NCBI RefSeq assembly: GCF_036226365.1 | Contig: NZ_CP108462.1 | Location: 124,001 to 188,000 of the forward strand | Direction of reading: 5' to 3' | Source: Streptomyces sp. NBC_01262 | GTDB lineage: Bacteria > Actinomycetota > Actinomycetes > Streptomycetales > Streptomycetaceae | DNA: 64,000 nt | Shown: piece by piece, positions 7,572 through 15,518 of the stretch | Layout: each line of letters opens with the position of its first letter | Numbering within the stretch: position 1 is the first letter of the stretch | Notes under the pieces: model-generated | Database searches by the model: none | What the model saw: the letters and a program-made list of their open reading frames with translations, nothing else | What the model was told of the DNA's origin: nothing | Made by a program: the position numbers and the translations under genes

Positions 7572-8588
7572 ATGAGGCGCAGGATTCTCGGCGGCACCGG
7601 CATGTCGGTGAGCGAATACGCACTCGGCACGATGATGTTCGGCGCGATGGGCAACACCGACCACGACGAGTCGGTCCGCATGATCCACACGGCACTGGAC
7701 GCCGGGATCAACCTCGTCGACACCGCCGACGTGTACTCCGGCGGCGAGTCGGAGGTGATCGTCGGCAAGGCGTTGAAGGGCCGCCGCGACGACATCGTCC
7801 TGGCCACCAAATTCGGGCTGGCGATGGGCGGGGACCCCAACCGGGGCGGCGGCTCGGCCCGCTGGATCCGGCGCGCGGTGGAGGACAGCCTGCGCCGCCT
7901 GGACACCGACCACATCGACCTGTACCAGATGCACCGCCCGGACCCGCACACCGACATCGACGAGACCCTCGGCGTCCTGTCGGACCTGGTCCGGGCCGGG
8001 AAGGTCCGGGCCATCGGCGGCTCGTTCTTCTCCCCCGAGGAGATCGTGCAGGCCCAGTGGACGGCCGAGCGCCGCGGCCACCACCGTTTGCGCACCGAGC
8101 AGCCGCCGTACTCGATCCTCACCCGCGGTGTGGAGAGCCGGGTGCTGCCCACCGCCCAGCGCTACGGCATGGGCGTGCTGACTTTCGGCCCGCTCAACTC
8201 CGGCTGGCTCTCGGGCCGCGCCGATCCCACCACCGGGCACCGCAGCGCCGGCGCGGGGGCGAAGATGTTCGACCTCACCCAGCCGGGCGTACAGGCCAAG
8301 GCCGACGCCGTGCGCGAACTGACCGCTCTGGCCGCTGAGGCCGGCCTGCCGCTGCCTCATCTGGCCACCGCATTCGTCCGTGCCCATCCGGCGGTCACCG
8401 CGGTACTCATCGGCCCGCGCCGCCCTGAACACTTGACCGAACTCCTCGCCGCGGCCGGCGTAGAACTCGGCGACGACATCCTCGACCGCATCGACGAGAT
8501 CGTCCCGCCCGGCGTCGACGTGAATCCCGGCGACTTCTACATCGACCCCACCCCGCCGATCACCGACAAACGCCTGCGCCGCCGCTGA
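7572..8588 (+). CDS. Aldo/keto reductase
   Basis: A 338-residue (beta/alpha)8 NADPH-dependent oxidoreductase. Start MRRRILGGTGMSVSEYALG is preceded by GGAGG at a suitable distance, preferred over an in-frame upstream start lying in the IS-proximal leader. Conserved family features are DAGINLVDTADVY (Asp and Tyr of the catalytic tetrad), LKGRRDDIVLATKFG (Lys), and HIDLYQMHRPDP (His). The cofactor-binding AVLIGPRRPEHLTELL is near the C-terminus. The group acts on aldehydes, ketones or aryl sugars; the substrate is not predictable. Monocistronic; its upstream region abuts the IS605 element, so native regulation may have been altered by the insertion. Confidence 0.88.
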   Translation: MRRRILGGTGMSVSEYALGTMMFGAMGNTDHDESVRMIHTALDAGINLVDTADVYSGGESEVIVGKALKGRRDDIVLATKFGLAMGGDPNRGGGSARWIRRAVEDSLRRLDTDHIDLYQMHRPDPHTDIDETLGVLSDLVRAGKVRAIGGSFFSPEEIVQAQWTAERRGHHRLRTEQPPYSILTRGVESRVLPTAQRYGMGVLTFGPLNSGWLSGRADPTTGHRSAGAGAKMFDLTQPGVQAKADAVRELTALAAEAGLPLPHLATAFVRAHPAVTAVLIGPRRPEHLTELLAAAGVELGDDILDRIDEIVPPGVDVNPGDFYIDPTPPITDKRLRRR

Positions 8589-8644
8589 AGCCCGCTCGCC
8601 TCCATGCCCGCAGGCACAAGCCGGGACGGCGGTCGCGAGCGGCG

Positions 8645-8839
8645 CTAATGAATGGCGGCTGCCGCCTTGGGGGCGGTCAGCCGCAGGCCGACTTCCACGA
8701 GGGCCCAGCCGATACGGGTACGGAGGCCCCGGGGGTGCCGTGGGTGCCGGGCCGCTGCGGCGAGACGGTACGCGTCGGCTTCGGCGCGGAGTTCGGCGGC
8801 GCGGACATGGTGCAGGGCAAGGTGGTTCTCGGGGTGCAT
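8645..8839 (-). CDS. Small alanine-rich hypothetical protein
   Basis: A 64-residue protein, MHPENHLALHHVRAAELRAE at the start and GLRLTAPKAAAAIH at the end. It is mainly one long amphipathic helix with many Ala, Arg and His, followed by RTRIGWALVEVGLRL, which could form a short hydrophobic or membrane-touching helix. It lies 14 bases downstream of the ArsR-type regulator on the same strand, so the two are probably co-transcribed. Similar short proteins starting MHP.NHL are common next to this regulator type in streptomycetes as I remember them; no function is known to me. Confidence 0.65.
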   Translation of the reverse strand: MHPENHLALHHVRAAELRAEADAYRLAAAARHPRHPRGLRTRIGWALVEVGLRLTAPKAAAAIH

Positions 8840-8853
8840 CGGGCTGTGGCCTT

Positions 8854-9438
8854 TCACTCCGTGGTGAGGGGGAACGCGTGTGTGTGGATGCGTACCTGGG
8901 CGGTGTTGGCGTCGTCCTCGTCGGCGGCCCGGTCGCGGTAGGTGTCGACGAGCGCGTGCATCTTCTCGACGAGTTCCTGGGTCAGTTCGGGCGTCAGCCG
9001 CAGTGTCGCGCTGCTCATGTCCCAGGTGCGGTTCCATTCCTCGGGCCATGTCTGGCGGTTGCCGAGCCAGGTCGACAGGTCCCGGGTCTGGGTGGTGGCG
9101 ACCTCGTGGAGGTACATGTCGGCAGCCCCGCGCACGTCCGGGCTGGCGTCCGTGAGCAGTGCTTCGTCGAAGCGCAGGCCCTTGTGGACCGCCTTCCACC
9201 ACCGCTCGCGGCCCTTGCCGCGCTCGGGGGCGTCCTCGATGAAGCCGTGAATGGCGAGCTGCCGCAGGTGGTAGCTGGTCGCACCGCTTGACTCGCCCAG
9301 CTTTTCGGCGAGTTGAGACGCGGTGGCGGGGCCACCGAAGCGCAGGTCATCCAGCAGCTGCATGCGCAGTGGGTGTGCGAGCCCGCGCAGGGATCGGGCA
9401 TCGAGATTGCGGACGTGCGGGTCCTGGGGCTCGTTCAT
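8854..9438 (-). CDS. ArsR/SmtB-type winged-helix transcriptional regulator
   Basis: A 194-residue regulator. Residues ~10-85 form the winged helix: SLRGLAHPLRMQLLDDLRF, SQLAEKLGESSGATSYHLRQ (recognition helix), then GFIEDAPERGKGRERWW in the wing. The C-terminal half (YLHEVATTQTRDLSTWL to QELVEKMHALVDTYRDR) resembles the accessory domain of the larger ArsR-type proteins that control transporters in streptomycetes. No cysteine metal site is visible, so metal sensing is unlikely. The ATG at 9438 is chosen because the HTH follows directly. A perfect 11-bp inverted repeat upstream suggests autoregulation. Confidence 0.87.
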   Translation of the reverse strand: MNEPQDPHVRNLDARSLRGLAHPLRMQLLDDLRFGGPATASQLAEKLGESSGATSYHLRQLAIHGFIEDAPERGKGRERWWKAVHKGLRFDEALLTDASPDVRGAADMYLHEVATTQTRDLSTWLGNRQTWPEEWNRTWDMSSATLRLTPELTQELVEKMHALVDTYRDRAADEDDANTAQVRIHTHAFPLTTE

Positions 9439-9453
9439 GCCTACAAAGATAGC

Positions 9454-9489
9454 GATGCAAAGAAATGCTTGCAATGGGTTCTTTGCATC
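9454..9489. promoter_or_regulatory. Inverted repeat upstream of the ArsR-type gene
   Basis: GATGCAAAGAA (9454-9464) and its exact complement TTCTTTGCATC (9479-9489) frame a 14-base centre ending TGCAATGGG, 16 bases upstream of the ArsR-type start. Size, symmetry and position fit a dimeric winged-helix operator covering the promoter. Confidence 0.7.
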
Positions 9490-9565
9490 GGATCCTTTGG
9501 AGCGGCTGGGCCCCACAGGCCGGCGTCGCAGTCAACGGATTTGACGGTCAGGAAGTACTTGGCAC

Positions 9566-9600
9566 GGCGGCCCGTCCGGGATCACCCCGGGCGGGCCGCC
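9566..9600 (-). terminator. Probable terminator of the glycosyltransferase gene
   Basis: GGCGGCCCG (9566-9574) pairs perfectly with CGGGCCGCC (9592-9600), and the inner CCGGG/CCCGG extends the stem around an ATCA loop. It lies ~100 bases beyond the stop of the leftward glycosyltransferase gene and before the ArsR promoter region. There is no clear U-tract, as is usual in such genomes. Confidence 0.6.
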
Positions 9601-9703
9601 GATGAGCGAGGCCGCCACACCGGTTCGGCCGCTCAGCCAAGCAGTGTTCGGCATTGGGCCAGCCCAGGTTCAAGCGCTGGCGGCGCAGCGGCCTGCGGGG
9701 AGT

Positions 9704-11008
9704 TCAGACCACTGGTCGGCCGAGCTCGGTCACGGTTTCGTGGATCGTGGTGAGCGCGTCGTGCCGGGCGTACTCGGCGGCCAGCTCCGCGGCGCGCTGC
9801 CGGTAGGTCGTATCGGCCAGCACCGTCTCGACGGCGGCGCGCACGTCCTCGGCCTTCGGGCGCTGGGTGGCCAGATTGATCGCCGCGCCCGTCCATGCGG
9901 CGCGCGCGGTCACCTCGGTCTTGTCCTCGGTCTGGCCCGCCAGCACCATCGGCACACCGAGGCCGAGCGCCTGCTGCACCCCGCCGTATCCTCCGTTGCT
10001 CACCAGTACGTCGGTATGCGGCAGCAGATCGTCGAAGGGGATGAACTCGGCCACTCGCGCGTTCGCCGGCACTCGCTCGAGTTCGGCGTCACGTCCCAGC
10101 GTCGCGACCACCAGCACGTCCAGATCGGCCAGGGCATCGAGGGCCGGCTGGACCAGTTCGGTGAAATCGATGTTCGCCGCAGTCCCCTGAGACACCACGA
10201 CCACCCGGCGCGCCGACGCGACCTCATCCCACCACCGCGGAAGCCCGGCCTTCTTACCCGACCCGACAGGCAACGCACCGACATAGCGAATCGAGTCCGG
10301 CAGGTCGCTGCGCGGATAGTCCAGCTGCGCTATCGACATCTGCAGGAACCGGTCCGGCACGCGCGACATTCCGTCGAGAACGAACGGCACCGGCTCCGTC
10401 GCCCCGCAGGAGGCAAGCACCTTCACCAGGTGTTCCTGCGTCGAAGCGAACACCGCCTCCTGCACCATCGTGTTCGCCGCCCGATTGCGCTCCCTGCCCT
10501 CCGGCGAGTTGTCCGGCGCGAGGCCGAGTCCGAACGGCGCGGTGTCCTGGCTGCTGATCGTGAGCGGCACCACCCCGAGCCCGACCACCGCGGCCGGCCG
10601 CAGCCCTCCCGCCCCGAAGCGCGTCGGCCACGCCCCGAGGAAGCCCGTCTCGTGCAGCACCACCACCGGCTCCCCTTCGGCCGACGCCTCCGCGAGCAAC
10701 TCCTGCAACGTACGGTGCTGATCCGGCAACGGATCGATGAACAGGTGCTGCAGCCCGAAGCCCAGTTGTTCGGGACCCGGCGGGATCGAGAGGATCTCCG
10801 GGAACAGCGCCGGTACATCGTCGCCGTCGAAGTCGGCCGCGCCCAGTAACGGCGCGAACCGCGCACCGACCGCCTCGACCGCCTCGCGACAGTTCGAACC
10901 GGTGGTCACGGTGACGTGGTGACCGCGCCGCACCAGATCAGCGGCAATCGCACGCATCGGAGCGAAATGACCGTAGATCGGCGATGCGGCGACAATGACT
11001 CGCGTCAT
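9704..11008 (-). CDS. UGT-type (GT1, MGT-like) glycosyltransferase
   Basis: A 434-residue GT-B glycosyltransferase. The N-terminal acceptor domain begins TRVIVAASPIYGHFAPMRAI with the conserved glycine/histidine loop. The linker and donor-binding domain include RRVVVVSQGTAAN, and then PHTDVLVSNGGYGGVQQALG and GVPMVLAGQTEDKTEVTAR, corresponding to the HxGxGT...P..DQ donor signature. The usual histidine/glycine pair is replaced by SNGGYGG. Relatives glycosylate macrolides and other small molecules, often as self-resistance or detoxification. It is transcribed divergently from a LysR regulator, which probably controls it. Confidence 0.88.
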   Translation of the reverse strand: MTRVIVAASPIYGHFAPMRAIAADLVRRGHHVTVTTGSNCREAVEAVGARFAPLLGAADFDGDDVPALFPEILSIPPGPEQLGFGLQHLFIDPLPDQHRTLQELLAEASAEGEPVVVLHETGFLGAWPTRFGAGGLRPAAVVGLGVVPLTISSQDTAPFGLGLAPDNSPEGRERNRAANTMVQEAVFASTQEHLVKVLASCGATEPVPFVLDGMSRVPDRFLQMSIAQLDYPRSDLPDSIRYVGALPVGSGKKAGLPRWWDEVASARRVVVVSQGTAANIDFTELVQPALDALADLDVLVVATLGRDAELERVPANARVAEFIPFDDLLPHTDVLVSNGGYGGVQQALGLGVPMVLAGQTEDKTEVTARAAWTGAAINLATQRPKAEDVRAAVETVLADTTYRQRAAELAAEYARHDALTTIHETVTELGRPVV

Positions 11009-11166
11009 GAAGACAGCCTCTTCCTATGACCTCTGGGATGTCCCCGGCCGCTTCGCCAGGCCGGGGTTCGTGATCTTGACCTGCAATATCCTGGGACAGC
11101 CCGGCTGTCATGGGAAGCGAATACAATCGCTACCGCTTATCGCGAATGGTGATGGATGGATCGTTC

Positions 11167-12060
11167 ATGGAGTTACGGCAGATCAGGGCGTTCGTCGTCG
11201 TCGCCGACGAAGCCAGCTTCACCCGTGCGGCGGCCAGGCTGAACGTGGTTCAGTCGGCGGTGTCGGCCGCGGTGCGCAACCTGGAGCGGCAGGTGGGCTT
11301 TCAGCTCTTGGAGCGCACGACCCACCACGTGAAGCTGACCCAGGCCGGCCGGCTGTTTCTGCCCGAGGCGCGGCGGACGCTCGCCGCGGCGCAGGAGGCC
11401 CAGCACGTCCTGGAGCAGTTGCGCGGCGGACTGCGCGGCGAGGTGCGCCTCGGCCTGATCCAAACGCCGCAGCACGTCGTCGTGAATCCGGCCGGCCTCA
11501 TCGCGAACTTCCGCGCCAGCCACCCCGGCGTGACCGTGTCCGTGCAGTTCGCCGGCAGCGTCCAGCATGCGGAGGATCTGCGCCGCAGACGCCTCGACAT
11601 CGCCTTCGTCGCCCTGGCGCCGGAGGCGACGGCCGGACTCGAGCTGTACGTGCTCAAGTCGGAGAAGATGCAGCTGCTGTGCCGCAACGACCGTCCGATG
11701 TCCGGGCGCGACCACGTCGAGCTGGCTGAACTCGTGGACGAGCCGTTCATCGAGACGCCGGTGACCTGGGGCAACCGCTTGGCGACCGACGCTGCCTTCG
11801 CGCGTGCCGGGCTCAGCCGCCGCATCGCGTACGAGATCGGAGACGTGCCCAGTTTTGTCTCCCTCGTCAAGCACGGCCTGGGCGTGGCCATTGTGCCGAT
11901 GTCGTTCATCGATCTCCAGGACGAGATCCGGGCCGTCCCGCTCGGCGCCGACGCGCCCGGGCGGGCCCTTTCGCTGGCCGTGCCCGCGGGACACCTGGTG
12001 AGTGCACCGGCGATGGCACTGCTCCAGGTGGCAAGGGACATGCACGAGTCCAGGACGTAG
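11167..12060 (+). CDS. LysR family transcriptional regulator
   Basis: A 297-residue LysR-type regulator. The HTH lies at residues 1-60: MELRQIRAFVVVADEASFTR, AARLNVVQSAVSAAVRNLE, then GFQLLERTTHHVKLTQAG. The periplasmic-binding-fold effector domain spans ~residues 90-290, with VRLGLIQTPQHVV and HGLGVAIVPMSFI. I take the ATG at 11167 because it gives the canonical MELRQ N-terminus; in-frame starts upstream lie in the promoter region. The 158-base gap shared with the divergent glycosyltransferase contains AT-richer text such as CTTATCGCGAAT and a repeated ATCGC. A LysR-type dimer could bind here to control both genes. Confidence 0.9.
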   Translation: MELRQIRAFVVVADEASFTRAAARLNVVQSAVSAAVRNLERQVGFQLLERTTHHVKLTQAGRLFLPEARRTLAAAQEAQHVLEQLRGGLRGEVRLGLIQTPQHVVVNPAGLIANFRASHPGVTVSVQFAGSVQHAEDLRRRRLDIAFVALAPEATAGLELYVLKSEKMQLLCRNDRPMSGRDHVELAELVDEPFIETPVTWGNRLATDAAFARAGLSRRIAYEIGDVPSFVSLVKHGLGVAIVPMSFIDLQDEIRAVPLGADAPGRALSLAVPAGHLVSAPAMALLQVARDMHESRT

Positions 12061-12908
12061 GGAGCGGGCGGGCATCCACTCGGACTGCTCGACATCTGCC
12101 CCGATGCCCGCTCAGTCCTTGAGTTCGAGCAGTTCCCCGCCGGCGACGATCACGGTCTTGCACACCTGCTGCGGATCGTCGAGGCGTCCGCCCACGTCGA
12201 GTGCGGGACGCATGTGCCGTACCACTACCCCGTCTGCCGATGGACGTGCGTCAACTCCGTTGGCCGCTGGCCTGTGGGGCCGAACTCTGCGGACCGGATG
12301 GACGGCGGCAGGAAGCGGTGCCCAGACGTCGTGGACCGGGGCCGGGGAATCGTGCGGGAGCACGAGGGCGAGGTCACCTTCCGGCAGGTGATCTACGGGC
12401 GCGTCTCCGAGGGCTTGATCCCGTACACGCCGTCGCTCTACAGCAGGTGTCCTCCCGGTTGGCGCAGGCCCGCTGGAACGGCGACTTCCCGACCTGATCG
12501 ACACCCTTCGCAGGTGCGCGACCGCGTCGGTGGACGGGTCGCCGACCAGTGCCGGGCCGCAGGTACACGACGGCCTCGGCGGTCTGCGTGACCGCCGAGG
12601 CGATGTCGCGGGGAGCCCGGTGCTTGAGCTTGCCCTCGCGTACGAGATAGACCACCCCGAGGCCGAGCCCGTCGTCCAGGCGCCGCGCCTCTACCTCCGG
12701 TCGCGCTGTCCACCCAGGACCACAGGTGAACAGCGAAGACCCACCTGTCACCGCTCAGCTGCTGCCGCTTCCGGACCTGCGGCACCTCCAGGACCGCCTT
12801 TGTAGGCCCTCTCGAACACCTCGGAACCGGACAGAAGGCGTTCGACCCGGGGCGGTGGCACGGACTTCTTTGGCAGCAGCGGATAGTGACGCGAGAAACG
12901 TGGCCGGC
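12061..12908. other. Interval without a credible gene
   Basis: About 850 bases between the LysR gene and a small hypothetical. Several frames are open on both strands because of GC content, but none shows a recognisable domain or a start with ribosome-binding site. A minus-strand stretch around 12560-12700 (LDDGLGLGVVYLVREGKLKH) and one around 12120-12240 (RPALDVGGRLDDPQQVCKT) have plausible protein texture and may be fragments of decayed genes. Confidence 0.4.
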
Positions 12909-13175
12909 TCAGTGAGGTTGAGCCAGGGTGGCCGCACTGTCGATCCAGGCGACGACCGCGCTGACCGTGGCGTCGTCGAGCCGGCGCGCCATGGTGTGCA
13001 CGGCGGAGCCGTCACCCGGCTGCGGGGGCACCCCCGCCGAAATGAGCGCGGCGTGGAGTTCGACCCAGCGTGCGTCGGTGGCGGACAGGGCACGGGCCGC
13101 GCTCGGGGCTGCGGCCGGCGGGGCGAGGAAGTAGTCGCCGCTGACCGACTGCTGCGGAGTGTAGAGAAGGCTCAT
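12909..13175 (-). CDS. Small hypothetical protein
   Basis: An 88-residue protein beginning MSLLYTPQQSVSGDYFLAPP, with a good ribosome-binding sequence (GAGAGGTAAA) before the ATG at 13175. The first half is alanine-rich. The second half, WVELHAALISAGVPPQPGDG then VHTMARRLDDATVSAVVAWI, looks like a compact helical unit. It has no signal peptide and I do not recognise the family. It stands alone between the gene-poor interval and the end of the galactoside operon. Confidence 0.6.
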   Translation of the reverse strand: MSLLYTPQQSVSGDYFLAPPAAAPSAARALSATDARWVELHAALISAGVPPQPGDGSAVHTMARRLDDATVSAVVAWIDSAATLAQPH

Positions 13176-13397
13176 CAGGTTTACCTCTCGATTCTCGGAC
13201 GATGTCGACCGGACTTGCCGTGCAGGACAACCCCCGGCGGCTTGCCGGTTGCGTCCCGCCTACGGCTTCACCCGTCCGGCCCCGCCCCGAGATCCGCAGG
13301 CGCTGTTGTCGCAGTCGAGCAGCACTGCCAGTGGACGACGAACCACCTCCACGAGGCGGTACGGCTGGTCGCGACTGCGACGGCCGGCACTGCGCAC

Positions 13398-14447
13398 TCA
13401 CCACTCTCGTCCCAAAGCTGGTGGCTCGCCGATCGGGCGGGCCTCCTCGCGGTGGCCGTCCTCGACGCGGGCCACCCGCGTCCACTCCTCGGCGGACAGC
13501 GCGAGGAGCCGCCGCACGGCCCTGACGTCGGGCAGCGGCCCGTGATCCCCCGTCACCTTCAGGGCGGAGACGGCCGTGATGTGGCCGAGGCGCAGGGCGC
13601 GGGTGGTGGTCCCGCCGCGGAGCAGACCGGCCAGGAAGCCCGCGGCGAAGGCGTCGCCGGCGCCGACGGGTTCGACCACCAGCGTGCGCAGCGCCGGAAC
13701 GGCGATGACTTCCCCGTTGCGTACGGCGGCGGTCGCGGAGTCGGCGCCGTCCTTGACGACGACGATCCGCGGGTGCGGCAGCAACTCCCGTACACCGATG
13801 GCCGTCAGCTCCGCGCCCCACAGGTTCTGCGCCTCGTCCAGGCCGACGAAGACGACGTCCGCGCGGTCGGCAAGGTCACGCAGGACGGTACCTGCCGTGC
13901 CGTCACGCCACAGGGCGGGGCGGTGGTTGACGTCGAAGCTGACGGCGTAAGGCCGTTCGGCGGGCGGGGTGCCGAGCGCCCGGGTCACCAGGTCCCGGCA
14001 GGAGGGGGACAGGGCCGGGGTGATCCCGCTGATGTGCAGGACGGAGGCGGTGCGTACGGGTTCGGTGTCCAACAGGCCGGGGCCGAGGGCGGAGGCCGCG
14101 GAGCCGGACCGGTAGTAGTGGACGCGGGTTCCGGTGCGGTGGGGGTCCTTGAGGAGCAGGCCGGTCGGGCGGTCCGGGTCGGTGCGGACGTGGGTGACGT
14201 CGACGCCGGCGGCCGCGACGGCGGCGCGGACGCGACGGCCGGGCGGGTCGTCGCCGAGGGCGGAGAGCCAGGCCACCGGTATGCCGTGGTCGGCCAGGTA
14301 CATCGCGACGTTCGACTCGGCCCCGGCCACCGTCAGGCGCAGGTGCTCAGCGTCTTCCAGAGGGCCGGACGGGCAGGGGGCCAGGGCCGCCATGGTCTCC
14401 CCGACGCACACGACGGGACCGGGGGCGGGCCGCCATTGCGCGGTCAT
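13398..14447 (-). CDS. PfkB/ribokinase-family sugar(-acid) kinase, probable 2-keto-3-deoxy-sugar-acid kinase
   Basis: A 349-residue ribokinase-fold kinase. It starts TAQWRPAPGPVVCVGETMAA, has the substrate-side GAESNVAMYLADHGIPV, and carries the C-terminal PfkB signature VEPVGAGDAFAAGFLAGLLR with the catalytic-base Asp. It is last in the galactoside operon after galactonate dehydratase and an aldolase remnant. The expected substrate is therefore 2-keto-3-deoxy-galactonate (KDGal), phosphorylated with ATP in the De Ley-Doudoroff pathway. The ATG overlaps the stop of the preceding small ORF (ATGA), so translation is coupled. The substrate assignment rests on context. Confidence 0.85.
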   Translation of the reverse strand: MTAQWRPAPGPVVCVGETMAALAPCPSGPLEDAEHLRLTVAGAESNVAMYLADHGIPVAWLSALGDDPPGRRVRAAVAAAGVDVTHVRTDPDRPTGLLLKDPHRTGTRVHYYRSGSAASALGPGLLDTEPVRTASVLHISGITPALSPSCRDLVTRALGTPPAERPYAVSFDVNHRPALWRDGTAGTVLRDLADRADVVFVGLDEAQNLWGAELTAIGVRELLPHPRIVVVKDGADSATAAVRNGEVIAVPALRTLVVEPVGAGDAFAAGFLAGLLRGGTTTRALRLGHITAVSALKVTGDHGPLPDVRAVRRLLALSAEEWTRVARVEDGHREEARPIGEPPALGREW

Positions 14448-14668
14448 GCGGGCTCCCCTGGCGCCGTGTCGTCGAGGACGTCGGGCTCCAGGCACACCTC
14501 GGGCGTACCGAGGACGCCGGTGGGGAAGGGCAGACCCAGGTCCCGGGCGGCGCGGGCGTCGTCGGCGTTCGGGACCGTCCCGGCGGCCATCTGGGCGTCC
14601 GGGCCGAGGGCGTGCTGGGCCCGCTCGATTGGCACCGTGCGGGAGGCCAGGGCGGCTTGCGGATCCAC
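14444..14668 (-). pseudogene. Miniaturised KDPG/KDPGal-aldolase-like remnant with intact start and stop
   Basis: A 74-residue ORF with a strong ribosome-binding site (AAAAGGAG) before a GTG at 14668 and an ATGA overlap with the kinase. ALASRTVPIERAQHALGPDA resembles the first strand of 2-keto-3-deoxy-6-phosphogluconate aldolase joined directly to the later block. That block, MAAGTVPNADDARAARDLG, corresponds to the family's GAGTV..A..A..A..AG. The segments carrying the catalytic Glu and the Schiff-base Lys are missing; real members have ~200-220 residues. It looks like an in-frame internal deletion that preserves operon coupling. As an aldolase it should be dead; a new role as a small protein cannot be excluded. 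Confidence 0.6.
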
Positions 14669-14699
14669 GGAAGGTAACTCCTTTTCCCGTCGACGGTGT

Positions 14700-15518
14700 T
14701 CAGGCGCAGGGGCAGGCGGTGCTGAGGGTGAGGCGCCAGCGCACCTCGCCGGAGGCGGGGACGCGGGCGGCGTCGAAGGGGCCGGCCTCGGCGAGGTCGA
14801 AGACGCGGCCGAGCATCGGTTCGACGCCGGTGCTGCGGTAGGGGCCGTGCCGGGGGAAGCCGCCGAGGTTGCGCCACAGGGCGACCGAGACCGGCTGGCC
14901 CTCGGCGTGCACGGCCAGGTTGAGGCGGTGGGGGCCGTCGTGGACGCAGGCCTGCCGGGCGTCGACGACGGCCCCCACCGCGGTGCCGTCGTCGGGGCCG
15001 AGCCGGTCCAGCGGCAGTCCGCAGGGAGCGGGCCAGGCGCCGCTGATCCAGGGGGCGCCGTCCGGCCAGGGCCGGTCGAGAAGTGCGGCGGCCTCCGGGA
15101 ACAGGCGGGTGGGCGCGCCGTCGGGCAGGTGCAGGGTGGCCTCGGCCGACAGGTCGAGCAGGGCGTGTGCGGCCCAGACGAAGCGGAAGCCGGGCTCGGC
15201 GGCGAGGACGTAGTCGGCCTCGGCTCCGCCGGACGTGGGGCGGATCGTACGGCGGAGGGTGAAGTCCGCGCAGCGCACGTACTCGGCGGCGCCGTCGCGA
15301 GTCCAGGGCCGGGACCAGGCGTCCCCGTGGTCCGGGTCGCCGCGGACGGTGGGGACGCACTCCTCCAGCCCGCCGGCGTCCACGAACTCCGCACCGGGGG
15401 CGGCCTGTTGGCGCTTCGGGTCGGGGCGGTGCCAGAGCCACTCGCGGCCGGGTGCCGCCAGGGAGGTCCAACGGCCGCCGTGGACGGGGTCGGTGACGAT
15501 GTCCAGCGGCACGGTCAC
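14700..15518 (-). CDS. Aldose-1-epimerase (mutarotase)-like protein
   Basis: A 272-residue beta-sandwich protein of the galactose-mutarotase superfamily. VHGGRWTSLAAPGREWLWHR is the usual N-terminal strand pair; GLEECVPTVRG, the central FRFVWAAHALLDLSAEATLH and FPRHGPYRSTGVEPMLGRVF follow. The histidine in WAAHALL and the glutamate in GVEPMLG are the likely catalytic-site residues by position. Such enzymes interconvert alpha and beta anomers of sugars. Its GTG start overlaps the stop of the dehydratase gene (GTGA), so it is part of the same operon, and galactose or galacturonate-type sugars are plausible substrates. Confidence 0.78.
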   Translation of the reverse strand: MTVPLDIVTDPVHGGRWTSLAAPGREWLWHRPDPKRQQAAPGAEFVDAGGLEECVPTVRGDPDHGDAWSRPWTRDGAAEYVRCADFTLRRTIRPTSGGAEADYVLAAEPGFRFVWAAHALLDLSAEATLHLPDGAPTRLFPEAAALLDRPWPDGAPWISGAWPAPCGLPLDRLGPDDGTAVGAVVDARQACVHDGPHRLNLAVHAEGQPVSVALWRNLGGFPRHGPYRSTGVEPMLGRVFDLAEAGPFDAARVPASGEVRWRLTLSTACPCA

